Assembly (NCBI GenBank): GCA_012295225.1
Contig: WMKK01000007.1
Coordinates: 62,001-126,000 of the forward strand
From: Ostreococcus mediterraneus
Lineage: Eukaryota > Chlorophyta > Mamiellophyceae > Mamiellales > Bathycoccaceae
Reading direction: 5' to 3'
DNA length: 64,000 bases
The translations under genes and the position numbers were made by a program. Positions 20,147 to 28,686 of this stretch are shown piece after piece. Under the pieces are notes generated by a model, which did not search any database, was not told where the DNA came from, and worked only from the letters and a program-made list of their open reading frames with translations. Numbering within the stretch: position 1 is the first letter of the stretch; each line of letters begins with the position of its first letter.

Positions 20147-21094
20147 ATGTCGAGCGCGCGTGCGCCGGCGGTGCGCGATCGTCGATGCTGGTTGGCGTCG
20201 AACACGCTGCGTGTGCGCGGTCTCGATCGAGCGGCGACGCGCGGGAGCGGTGCGAGGGATAGTGATGGCGAGGAGGCGCCGGGGGAGGAGGAGCCGCGCG
20301 GGCCGCCGGGATTTGGGTGGATGTACGGTGGCGAAACGCGGGACGGGACTATAAAGGTTTGGACGAGGCCGGCGCCGAAGTGGAGCGGCGCTCGAGCGAA
20401 TATTAAAGAGGTGCACGCGGAGTGTGAATTTCGCGGAGTTTCGCGCGAGAGGTTTTGGAATGCGGTGTGCGACTTGGGGAGGTACGACGAGTTTGTGCCA
20501 TTCGTCGCCGAGGCGCGGATTTTACGACACCAAGGCGCCAAGACGTGGTGTCACGCCAGAGTGAGCACGCCCGTGGTGAAAGATCGGGTTTATACAATTT
20601 TAATCACTGAGAATCGCGATAAACGTGAGAAGAACGTGTGCTCGGCGAGTTGGGCCACGACGAAGGAATACGAACCGCCGACACCGCGCGGCTTGGCGAG
20701 GATGCGGGCAAACTGCGGGAGTTGGCACGTGAGTGATCTCCCACAAGGCGATGGAATTCGTGTGCGGTATAGTTTGATTAGTGACCCAGGTGAGGGCGTC
20801 CCGGCGTGGTTGCTAAAACGAATGACTAGCAAAACGGTGCCGGATGTGTTGCGCGCGTTTCGCGATAGAGCGCTAAGCGGAAAATCTGAACCAGTTCGCG
20901 CGAAGCCGCCACCATTGCCGCTCGTGTCGAACGTTACAAATGCATTCGAAACCGTTATGGAAAACTCACGCGCGTTCTTGATGGGTGTTCGAGACAAGCT
21001 GCTGGACAACGACAACAACAAAAAATTCTTTTCGACGACGTTTATTCAACAACATCTTCCGTTCCGGACCGCGCCACGGGCCGCATCGACGTAG
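20147..21094 (+). CDS. START/SRPBCC-like lipid-binding protein
   Basis: A 315-aa protein. After a basic, low-complexity leader (residues about 1-55) comes a START-like fold: VHAECEFRGVSRERFWNAVC, DLGRYDEFVPF, VSTPVVKDRVYTILI, GSWHVSDLP and VRYSLISDPG fit the strand pattern of StAR-related lipid transfer or coenzyme Q10-binding-type domains. The C-terminal 80 residues are Pro-rich and then helical, with no clear membrane segment. It probably binds a hydrophobic ligand. Ligand and location are unknown. It is convergent with the fibrillin gene, 151 bp apart. Confidence 0.78.
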   Translation: MSSARAPAVRDRRCWLASNTLRVRGLDRAATRGSGARDSDGEEAPGEEEPRGPPGFGWMYGGETRDGTIKVWTRPAPKWSGARANIKEVHAECEFRGVSRERFWNAVCDLGRYDEFVPFVAEARILRHQGAKTWCHARVSTPVVKDRVYTILITENRDKREKNVCSASWATTKEYEPPTPRGLARMRANCGSWHVSDLPQGDGIRVRYSLISDPGEGVPAWLLKRMTSKTVPDVLRAFRDRALSGKSEPVRAKPPPLPLVSNVTNAFETVMENSRAFLMGVRDKLLDNDNNKKFFSTTFIQQHLPFRTAPRAAST

Positions 21095-21245
21095 CAACAA
21101 AGACAGATAGAAACGCACACATAGCGCTGTACAACATGAAATGAATTTGATACCGTATTAGTCCTAAAAACGGGTCGAAAATTCTTACACCTGACTTTGG
21201 TACGGTGATAACCAAAACTATTATAAAGCGCAAAGAGTCTCCAAA

Positions 21246-22109
21246 TCAAACCTCGTTACCGCCAATTGGATAATCCCACCACGGCACTTCACGAGTCATC
21301 ACAAATAAACAATCATCATCATCCCCAGCGCGCGCGGCGCGACCTCGTGCGCGCGCGGCGTCAATAGCCTCCATCGTGCGGGCCGCTCGTACGATGCGCA
21401 AATTATCATCCACGTACGTCGTTCGCCAAATCCTCGTCGTCGCATCGCCAGGGAAACTTTTTTCAAACACATCAAACCGCTGAAACGCACGCAGTTTCAC
21501 CGTTTCAAACGTCACCTTCCACGTCGCGCCGCTCGCGTCGACGTCGCGCAACGCCTCGTACCTCGCCCGCAAGCGCACGCGTAGCCAACTCTCCGGCGGC
21601 ACGGCTAATATATTCTCATACGCCATCGATGCTGCATCGACAACCTGGAAACTCTCACCCTTAAATGGACCCAACATTCCGTTACTCGGTGGCGGCGCGT
21701 TCGTAAACGCCACGCGCCACGTGCCGTTAGATAACGCTTGCACGTCTGACGTCGACGACGTCGTCGTCGTCTCGTACGCGCGCTCCAACTCCCTCGCCCG
21801 TCGCTCAATCGCCTCAAACCCGTCGCCGCTGATAATCACCGCGCGCAACGCATCTTTAAGCGCCTCGAGCGGCACGCGACCGCTCACGCCCGTGTCCACG
21901 GACGCCGCGCGGACGCCTCCATCGCCACGCGAACGCATCATCAGGAGTTCCACCTCCCGCCCCGTCTCACGCGCGCCCGCGCGTCCCGGCGCGCGCGCGA
22001 CGCCCACAGATCGCCGCCCGCGATGCGCATCGCGCGTCCGCGCCGCCGCAGCGACGCCGGCGCATCGCCCGTGCGTCCTCGTCGCCGAATCCATGCGCGC
22101 GTGCGCCAT
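21246..22109 (-). CDS. Plastid lipid-associated protein (PAP/fibrillin)
   Basis: A 287-aa protein from ATG 22109, chosen because the frame further upstream overlaps the divergent neighbour and is Arg-only. Residues up to about 60 look like a plastid transit peptide. The fibrillin core is recognisable: LKDALRAVI, GTWRVAFTNAPPPSNGMLGP, FQRFDVFEKSFPGD, then the C-terminal signature TYVDDNLRIVRA and CLFVMTRE. A low-complexity insert (ARARGRAARAGDDDD) splits that signature. Fibrillins associate with plastoglobules and thylakoids, bind lipids and help in photoprotection. There are 48 bp between this start codon and that of the beta-helix gene. Confidence 0.85.
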   Translation of the reverse strand: MAHARMDSATRTHGRCAGVAAAARTRDAHRGRRSVGVARAPGRAGARETGREVELLMMRSRGDGGVRAASVDTGVSGRVPLEALKDALRAVIISGDGFEAIERRARELERAYETTTTSSTSDVQALSNGTWRVAFTNAPPPSNGMLGPFKGESFQVVDAASMAYENILAVPPESWLRVRLRARYEALRDVDASGATWKVTFETVKLRAFQRFDVFEKSFPGDATTRIWRTTYVDDNLRIVRAARTMEAIDAARARGRAARAGDDDDCLFVMTREVPWWDYPIGGNEV

Positions 22110-22157
22110 TGTGTGACCACCCAACCCGCGCGTACGCGCCTTTGACGCGCCCTTACC

Positions 22158-23453
22158 ATGCCGCGCTACGCGGCGACGACGCGCGAACGCGTCACGCGCG
22201 CGGTGCTCGTCGCCCTCGTCGCGCTCGCGTGCGTTCGCGCGGCGAGCGCGGCGACGGTGGCGGCGTTTTCGGCGGAGACGTTTGCGACGAGTGGCACCAC
22301 AGCCGCGGCGTATGCGACGGTTCCAGCGGGCGGGCGCGACGGGGCGGCGTGGTACGCCGCGACGGCGTGGCACGCGGATTGGTATACGAACGCCCTGGGC
22401 GTCGATCGCGGGCGGAGCGTGACGGTGAGGGATGCGGCGACGCTGGAGGCGGCGCTGCGGGATCCGTTGGTGGAGTTCATCGTCGTCAACGCGAGTGAGA
22501 TTACGCTCGATGTCGCGTCGTGGCCCGCCGAAGGGGCGTTAGTGCGTCGACGAGTGTCGATAGCGAGCGTTCAGGCGTATTCAGCGGTGGTGATTTACGC
22601 GGGAGGGATGAGTGTGGCAAACGTCGTGGATGGCGGGTCGTTGACGGTGACAGACGTGCGCGTGGAAGACGCGATAGCGAACGTCGGTGGGGCGTTTTAT
22701 TTCGGACGCGCGCACGGTGGTGGGGCGTTTAATCGCGTGGTGTTTACGAATAACACTGCGGGAAATGGTGGGGCGGTGTTCGTGGCGAGTGACATGAATA
22801 GTGGAAATGTGACGTTTTATAACTGTTCTTTCGACGCGAATCACGCGACCGCAACTGGTGGGCGTGGTGGTGCAGCCTTTGTCTCGAGTGATGGTCCGGC
22901 TGGGGTGGGATTTACGTTGTGTACGTTTAAGCAAAATACTGCGACGACTGGATACGGTGGGGCGATATATGCGGAAGGTGGGTACGTAGCCGTGAATGAG
23001 TGCGTCATCGACGGAAATGCGGCAACCGGCGGGGGAGGCGCGACGTTTCGCGGTGGTGGCATTATTTCCAGGAGCACATTTAAAAATAACAACGCAACGG
23101 TGTACATGGGAGGTGGATTACACATCACTTCGGCATCGGGCGATCAAGTTGGTACGTACGGGAGTACGGTGCAGCGCTCGACGTTTAGTAGTAACTCTGC
23201 CATTCAAGGCGGAGCTGGCGTTTTCGCGTACGGATTGGTGAAATTGCTCGCCAACTCGTACACGTCGAACGCAATTCCGGACGATGCGGCGTTTGGTCTC
23301 GATCCAAATTATTACGTGTGTACGGATACTGAAATTACTGGCACCGGGTGCGCGATGCGACCAGAAATCGTGGGCGACTTGTACGATCCTGCGAAATTCG
23401 ATCCCTTCTTGCCAGAGACGGAATACGCAACTATTCCTGCGTTTACGACATAG
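22158..23453 (+). CDS. Secreted beta-helix protein with Pmp-like repeats
   Basis: A 431-aa protein with a strong signal peptide (AVLVALVALACVRAASA). From about residue 170 it repeats a pattern GGAxx followed 10-20 residues later by FxxN or FxxNxA: GGAFYFGRAHGGGAFNRVVF, NNTAGNGGAVFV, CSFDANHA, GGAIYAEGG, STFKNNNATVYMGGG, STFSSNSAIQGGAGVF. This is the GGAI/FxxN style of polymorphic outer membrane proteins and other right-handed beta-helix proteins. It is probably secreted or on the cell surface, with adhesion or polysaccharide contact as a possible role (inference). There is no obvious C-terminal anchor. Confidence 0.85.
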   Translation: MPRYAATTRERVTRAVLVALVALACVRAASAATVAAFSAETFATSGTTAAAYATVPAGGRDGAAWYAATAWHADWYTNALGVDRGRSVTVRDAATLEAALRDPLVEFIVVNASEITLDVASWPAEGALVRRRVSIASVQAYSAVVIYAGGMSVANVVDGGSLTVTDVRVEDAIANVGGAFYFGRAHGGGAFNRVVFTNNTAGNGGAVFVASDMNSGNVTFYNCSFDANHATATGGRGGAAFVSSDGPAGVGFTLCTFKQNTATTGYGGAIYAEGGYVAVNECVIDGNAATGGGGATFRGGGIISRSTFKNNNATVYMGGGLHITSASGDQVGTYGSTVQRSTFSSNSAIQGGAGVFAYGLVKLLANSYTSNAIPDDAAFGLDPNYYVCTDTEITGTGCAMRPEIVGDLYDPAKFDPFLPETEYATIPAFTT

Positions 23454-23578
23454 AGGAACATATCATTCATAGCATAGCATATAGCATAAGTCAGATTACA
23501 ACGGCGCGAGTAGTGTTAATGTAAAGTAGCTACCGGTAGCTAGCGCGTATTAGTACAAACATTTTTTGCCGAGCCTCT

Positions 23579-25702
23579 TTATGACTCCAACAACGCCATC
23601 CAATCGTGCTTGGACAGCTTTCCTTCGCCCGCAGAATCGAAGAGTCGGATCATGCTATCCGCCTCTTGTCGGCTAGAAGCGCTCTTGGTGTACTGTTTGA
23701 GAGCGAGCTGGATATCATCCACCTCCAAGTACCCATCGGCGTTGGCATCCATTTCGTCAAACGAAACAAACTCGTTAAGTTGGCCCCAACGCCATCGGCA
23801 CAAGTGGCGCATGATCAAGATCTTAAAAGGCACGCCGTCATGAAACGTTGCGATGGACAGCGATCCAGATTCCACACCGAGACTTTCGGCAAGGCGCAAA
23901 CCAACCTCTTCAAAGACGGGAATACCGTCTGTGCCAGAAAGCAATCCGCCCCACGTCACGACGCGATACTGACGCTCTCTATCTAAAGGTTCGCCGCGAA
24001 TCTTGATGTTGAGATTTTCATCAACCTCGACGTCTTTATCCCAAAGCAAATATCCGCCCCAAGAGCACGTCTTGCTCTTTTGCTCTTCGCTGAATGACAG
24101 GGCACGATAAATATCGTCGCCGCTCATCTCGAGGGTGATAATGTTGTTTTCAAACGGAACCTCGGCGACAAAATCGCCATACGTCAACGGTGTGTCGTAG
24201 ACTTTGTTCGCGCGCACTCCACCAGAGTTGTACAAGCACAAGTCAACCTTGCACTCGTCTCGCAAAATGGTGGAGAACAACGTGCCGAGCGTCGTTTGCT
24301 TTTGACGCACGTCGAGGGAAGACAAAGGCAGCAAATCCAAACGCTCCGCGTGTTCGTGAAGAGGTAACACGTACTCATGCAAGTCTCTCAACACTTCGGA
24401 ACGCTCCCAGATATCGGCATCGATATCGTCGCATCGTTCGTAACCAGCCAGTGAATGTAACGTGGCGGTGACGTATACGTTGCCTCTGCGCTGTCGCACA
24501 GTGCTTTGAGGACCTGGAACGACATCCCATCCATCGCCACGCGAGTTATTGAGCGTATCTTGTTCGTCGCTCATTGTTGTCGCCGGAGCTGGCGCGCCGC
24601 TGCGAATGGCTCGGGTGATGCTCGCAGCACGACGCCCAGAAGCGGTGAAGCTGCTCAAGTCGGAAGCGTCTTCGAGCGCTTCGTCGTTTGTGAGCTCCAC
24701 GGTAACCATGACAACATTCTCACTGTCTTGACCCGCCTTCAAGCACAGCACATCGGTACCATCAATTGCGCCATGAAACGGGTGATGCTCATGTCCACCA
24801 AGAATCAATCCCAAGTTTGGAACTTCGCGCGCGAGGGTCTCGTCTTCGCACAGCGTCTGGTGCGTGAGTGCGATTGTCAAATCAACCTCATCTTCCGGGC
24901 ACTTGGGATTTTCGAACTCATTCACAATGTCGCGAACAATTGGTACGACATCTTTAAACACCACCCCTCGAGGCTTCACTGCGCTAGACAACGGCGTAGA
25001 TGTCGTACACACGCCCAACAAGCCAATTTTCACCCCTCCAATCTCCAAACGCTGCGTCGATGGCAAATCATCCACAAACGCCCCGACACGATCTCCGTTT
25101 TCATCCAACCCGTTATTATCATCCGTTGAGACAATGTTCGAGTTGAGCACGGTGGCATTGAGCTCGGATAAACGCTGGCCAAGGATCATCGTCGAGTGGT
25201 CAAACTCGTGGTTGCCTAGGCACGCGTGTGTCACCGGAACCGAATTCATCACGCTCACCGCCGCCGCTCCGAGATCGTACGAACTCAACAATGACGGAGA
25301 CAAAAAGTCACCATTGAGCGTACAAATAAACGGATCCTTACCATCGTTCGTATTGTCTCGAATAAACTTTGAAAGACGCCCCAAATTTTCCAGCTCGTAC
25401 ACGTCATTGACGCTGAAAATCTTCACCACCCGCGCCTTCGATCGCGCATCGGGCCAATTCGCCTCCCAAGAATCACCACTTGCTGTACTCGCGTACACGC
25501 GCACGTATCCACCCCTTCGCACGCCCGGCGTCGACGCTCGTCGCACCGCGCGTCTGACGCCAGCGCGCGCGGGCGCGACATTTAAAATTCGCCCACTCGT
25601 CGTACACCCCTCGCTCGGCGCACACGCGCTCGCACACCCCGCCCCCGGCGCCGAGCGCGCGCATACCATCATCCTCACCCACCGCGCGCGCACTCGCACC
25701 AA
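23579..25702 (-). CDS. 5'-nucleotidase/UshA-like metallophosphoesterase with C-terminal EF hands
   Basis: A 707-aa protein. After a leader of about 75 residues that could be a plastid transit peptide, a calcineurin-like phosphoesterase domain shows VKIFSVNDVYEL (first metal Asp), LNGDFLSPS, CLGNHEFDHS and LGGHEHHPFHG. The second half is a 5'-nucleotidase C-terminal domain (LCLYNSGGVRANKVYDTPLT, NIITLEMSGDDIYRAL, YRVVTWGGLLSGTDG). The last 60 residues hold EF hands: DEMDANADGYLEVDDIQL is canonical, and FDSAGEGKLSKHDW looks degenerate. The family removes phosphate from nucleotides or related esters. The EF hands suggest calcium control (inference). Convergent with the beta-helix gene. Confidence 0.92.
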   Translation of the reverse strand: MVRVRARWVRMMVCARSAPGAGCASACAPSEGCTTSGRILNVAPARAGVRRAVRRASTPGVRRGGYVRVYASTASGDSWEANWPDARSKARVVKIFSVNDVYELENLGRLSKFIRDNTNDGKDPFICTLNGDFLSPSLLSSYDLGAAAVSVMNSVPVTHACLGNHEFDHSTMILGQRLSELNATVLNSNIVSTDDNNGLDENGDRVGAFVDDLPSTQRLEIGGVKIGLLGVCTTSTPLSSAVKPRGVVFKDVVPIVRDIVNEFENPKCPEDEVDLTIALTHQTLCEDETLAREVPNLGLILGGHEHHPFHGAIDGTDVLCLKAGQDSENVVMVTVELTNDEALEDASDLSSFTASGRRAASITRAIRSGAPAPATTMSDEQDTLNNSRGDGWDVVPGPQSTVRQRRGNVYVTATLHSLAGYERCDDIDADIWERSEVLRDLHEYVLPLHEHAERLDLLPLSSLDVRQKQTTLGTLFSTILRDECKVDLCLYNSGGVRANKVYDTPLTYGDFVAEVPFENNIITLEMSGDDIYRALSFSEEQKSKTCSWGGYLLWDKDVEVDENLNIKIRGEPLDRERQYRVVTWGGLLSGTDGIPVFEEVGLRLAESLGVESGSLSIATFHDGVPFKILIMRHLCRWRWGQLNEFVSFDEMDANADGYLEVDDIQLALKQYTKSASSRQEADSMIRLFDSAGEGKLSKHDWMALLES

Positions 25703-26351
25703 TCCACGCCGTCGTCGACGCGCACGGGCTCAAAGATCTCCCTGGCGCTATCCTCCACCCAACGACTCGCGCGCGCACTCGCGGGCGCACACCGCACGCG
25801 CCGCGCACGCGTTCGCCTCGCGCGCTCGCGCGTGTGCGGCACGCACGCGTTCGTATCTATCGCTCGCGTGCCTGCGGCGATGCGTTCGCCGTTCGGCGCG
25901 CAAAGGACGGTTGCGCGTCGCGCAGTCGCGACGACGACGTTTGAAGGTGCCTATCCCACGCACGATGGCCGCGCACTACTGTAGGTCGTATACGTCTATC
26001 AACGGAATACTCGGGGGTGATTGGGCGTGGGCATAAATCGTATCTTGTCTAGTGTGGGTGGATTTAGGGTATATGCTTTGGAGAATATAAAAAGATGCGT
26101 TGTTTTCGCGCGAGGCTTTAGCTTTACTGTTTAGCCACCCCCGGCGATGACATCGCCGACGCATCCAACACAGGCGTAGTGGTCCACCATAGAGGCCAAA
26201 TTACTACACAGTATGACATGTGATGGCCCGATAACACATCTACATCGTGTGGTCCATGTGCGATGTACGAGACATAGTTAATTATACCCATAACTTTCAC
26301 CACCATACCCCCCGTGATCCGCGGCTGTAGACATCCCCCACTCCGATGACT
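25703..26351. other. Intergenic region upstream of the 5S rRNA gene
   Basis: This 649-bp stretch begins GC-rich, the promoter side of the phosphoesterase gene. From about 26000 it becomes clearly AT-richer. It contains a TATA-like tract (gaatataaaaag, about 26083) and a hairpin of 7-bp arms (CGGCGAT/ATCGCCG, about 26141-26161). No protein frame is convincing. Another small RNA gene between 26100 and 26345 is possible but not shown. Confidence 0.4.
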
Positions 26352-26470
26352 ATCATACGATCATACCTTGAGCAAAGCACTCGTACCCATCGGCACACGA
26401 AAGTTAAGCCTCAATGGGCCGAATTAGTATTGAGTGGGGAACCACTTGAGAATCCTTGGTGTCGTATGGT
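26352..26470 (+). rRNA. 5S ribosomal RNA
   Basis: A 119-nt sequence lines up with plant 5S rRNA along its length: ATACGATCATACC at the 5' end, the box A region AAGTTAAGC...GGGCC, the AGTATTGAGTGGGGAACCAC box C region and TGTCGTAT at the 3' end. The ends close as helix I: 26352-26360 pairs with 26462-26470 over 9 bp with one G-U pair. A T5 run starts at the 3' end, as expected for RNA polymerase III. It is transcribed from internal control elements and joins the large ribosomal subunit. In this window it is a single gene between protein genes, not part of a tandem array. Confidence 0.93.
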
Positions 26471-26480
26471 TTTTGTTTTT
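26470..26480 (+). terminator. Pol III terminator of the 5S gene
   Basis: T5-G-T5 directly at the 3' end of the 5S gene; oligo-T is the standard RNA polymerase III stop. Confidence 0.8.
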
Positions 26481-26496
26481 GGTTTTCGTTGTGGTT

Positions 26497-26567
26497 GTTA
26501 AGCTCAATGGGCCGAATTAGTATTGAGTGGGGAACCACTTGAGAATCCTTGGTGTCGTATGGTTTTT
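26497..26567 (+). pseudogene. Truncated 5S rRNA copy (3' fragment)
   Basis: Beginning at GTTAAGC, 67 bp repeat the 3' part of the 5S gene (26403-26470) at a distance of about 93 bp. There is one missing C (26410 in the full copy) and otherwise no difference I can see. Its own T run follows (26563-26567). The first 51 nt of the RNA, including the 5' strand of helix I, are missing, so it cannot fold as 5S rRNA. Most of the internal control region (nearly all of box A, and box C) is kept. Confidence 0.88.
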
Positions 26568-26568
26568 G

Positions 26569-26640
26569 TTTTGTTGTGGTTTGATGTTTTGTTGTGGTTT
26601 GATGTTTTGTTGTGGTTTGATGTTTTGTTGTGGTTTGATG
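26569..26640 (+). repeat. 18-bp minisatellite, four perfect units
   Basis: Four identical copies of TTTTGTTGTGGTTTGATG stand directly after the T run of the truncated 5S copy. Degenerate GGATGCGTT-type relatives follow to about 26700. The unit resembles the trailer of the intact 5S gene (GGTTTTCGTTGTGGTTG at 26481-26497), so it probably arose by slippage in a duplicated 5S trailer. Confidence 0.9.
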
Positions 26641-26829
26641 TTTGGATGCGTTGTGATGTTTGGATGCGTTTGGTGTTTTGGATGCGTTTTGATCGATTTG
26701 GTTGCGTTTTGGTCGAGTTTTACTTGTTGGTTTTGGTTTTGGTTTTGGAACTGATGACCGCGGTGGTGTGTGATTATTGTCGTCGAACAAAGCATGAATA
26801 CAGTATTGAATACACATTCCCACCGATGG

Positions 26830-27915
26830 CTAGGGTGGCAGGAGCTGGGGCGCGCGCCGCTCGCGCTCGAGGGTGGCGAGGCGGCGCGAAAGCGCGTGCG
26901 CCAAATGTTCGGCGTCGGCGCGGTGTTTACGCGCGACGGCGACGGCGCGGTCGACGTCGACGTCGCCTTGACACGCGTCGACGAGTTCGCGCGCCATTTC
27001 GCGACGACCTCGCGTGAGGTCGACAATTTTGGATGAGAGTTCGAGGCGTTCGGCGCGCTCGTCGGCGAGCAGGCGCTCGAGGTCTTTCACGCGTGCAATG
27101 GCGAGAGACGCCGAAGCGTCGACGACGTTCTCTTGCTGCTCGTTCGTCAGAACGCGCGATGATAGTGGCTTTTGCTGAGGAGTTACCGCATCTGAATCGC
27201 TGATGCGCTCCTCATTTGTCGTCGCGATGGCGCTCTGTCGCATGCGGCGCTCAAGCAAAGCCGCTTCGACGCCGGCTTCAACCGCCTCATCCAACCGGGC
27301 CGATATATCACGAATGACATCCTGTAATTCCCGAACCGTGGTTTCGAAATCAACCTCGCGAGCTTCCCACTGGCGCTGGAATTCACGCTTGGTGCTCTCT
27401 AAATCTTTCACGGCGATGGCGGCGCTCGCGCGCGCTTCGGCAAGCGCGTACTCAGTGGCATCCCCCTCTTCGGACGACGCACGTCCAGCAGCCTCGACCG
27501 CTTTCAAAGCACTTCTCAACTCTTCTCGCAATCCATCAATCGTCTGCCGCGATCTGGCGTGCGCTTCATCGCGCGCCGCTTCGACGTCGCGCAAACGCGC
27601 TTCAACCGCCAACCGCGCGACGCGCTCCACCTCCATCGCCTCCACCGCCCGCATCGCCGCCTCCGCCGCCTCCGCACTTCGCGCCCGCTCGCTCGCGAGC
27701 AAGTTCTGTGATTCTTGCAACTTTACGCACACATCCGCCGTCGTGCTCACCAAAACTTGCGACGCCGAGCGCGCGCATCGCTCAAACGCGTCATCTCCAT
27801 CGTCATCGTCGCGCGCCGCACCATCGTCGACGGCGAACGCGCCGTCATCGCTATCGTCGTCGTCGTCGTCGCCCAACGCGCTCGTCACCGACACGAACGA
27901 CGCATCGGCGTCCAT
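26830..27915 (-). CDS. Coiled-coil protein, unknown role
   Basis: A 361-aa protein. An acidic N-terminus (DDDDDDSDDGAF, ARDDDDGDDAF) leads into long alpha-helical heptads rich in Ala, Glu and Arg from about residue 60 to the end, with a short break near VTPQQKPLSS. There are no Cys/His clusters or enzyme motifs. It may be a structural or tethering protein. Its start codon is 45 bp from that of NDUFS5 on the opposite strand. Confidence 0.8.
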   Translation of the reverse strand: MDADASFVSVTSALGDDDDDDSDDGAFAVDDGAARDDDDGDDAFERCARSASQVLVSTTADVCVKLQESQNLLASERARSAEAAEAAMRAVEAMEVERVARLAVEARLRDVEAARDEAHARSRQTIDGLREELRSALKAVEAAGRASSEEGDATEYALAEARASAAIAVKDLESTKREFQRQWEAREVDFETTVRELQDVIRDISARLDEAVEAGVEAALLERRMRQSAIATTNEERISDSDAVTPQQKPLSSRVLTNEQQENVVDASASLAIARVKDLERLLADERAERLELSSKIVDLTRGRREMARELVDACQGDVDVDRAVAVARKHRADAEHLAHALSRRLATLERERRAPQLLPP

Positions 27916-27960
27916 GGAGACGCGCGCGAGTCGCGCTCTGGCGTCACACTACGCGGCATC

Positions 27961-28442
27961 ATGGCGAGCGGATTCGGCGCTCGAGGCAGCGAAGGGCGGT
28001 GCGCACCCGTGTGGAGAGAGTTTACCAAGGTACGTGTAGGCGCACGAGAGGGACGCGCGCGATCGAGCGGCGCGAGCGGCGCGACGGCGCGCGCACGAGC
28101 GCGACGCATGCCCTAGAGATCACGACCACCGTCGCGCGTACACCGCGGTCGCGGCGCCGCGAATCACGCGACTGACGACACGGACGCGCGTATCGTTGTT
28201 ATTTCGTATCTCAGTGCGTGTCAGAGGCGGATGACCGCTCGTCGTGCTTCAAGTTTCGCGAGGATTACGTCGAGTGCTTGCACCACAAGAAGGAGTTTAC
28301 GGTGGAGAACGAGGTGGAGGCGGAACGCGCGAGACGGAACGATGAAGAGGCGACGAAGAAGCGCGAGAGCTTGTTAAAGGAGATGTGGAGCTTTTCTTGG
28401 GTGACGGATCCCAAGTATGCGCCGAAAGAGGGAGGGAGTTGA
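27961..28442 (+). CDS. NDUFS5: Complex I subunit NDUFS5 (15 kDa)
   Basis: Exons 27961..28029 and 28215..28442 encode 98 aa across a 185-bp GTACGT...CAG intron with ACTGAC at 28171. The start MASGFGARGSEGRC and the block REDYVECLHHKKEF match plant NDUFS5. Splicing creates the twin CX9C motif that marks this family: C14-X9-C24, where C24 is the first codon of exon 2, and CFKFREDYVEC. Such proteins are oxidised by Mia40 in the intermembrane space and stabilise the membrane arm of complex I. The C-terminus is charged and about 20 residues longer than in Arabidopsis, from memory. Confidence 0.93.
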
Positions 28443-28686
28443 GGAGGTGTTTGTGTGTAGAAATAGACGGGAGCGAGCGATAAACCCGCGAGCCGCGTGC
28501 GGCGCGCGCGACATGTATTAAACAAAAAACGACGAGATATAATTATTGAGTGTTGCGCGTGCTCGACGATGTGATGTGGTTGACGACACGAGTGATGGCG
28601 ACGCGACTATTGTGCGTGCGGACGCGATGTAAATCGCGTTTGACTTACAAAACTAAAGAGCTACCTAGTAGAATGCTACCTACGCG

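Noticed and set aside
26404-26823. A 139-codon minus-strand frame with KHQTTT repeats and its shifted neighbours
   Set aside because: It is only the complement of the 5S gene, its truncated copy and the 18-bp minisatellite, with no independent sign of coding.
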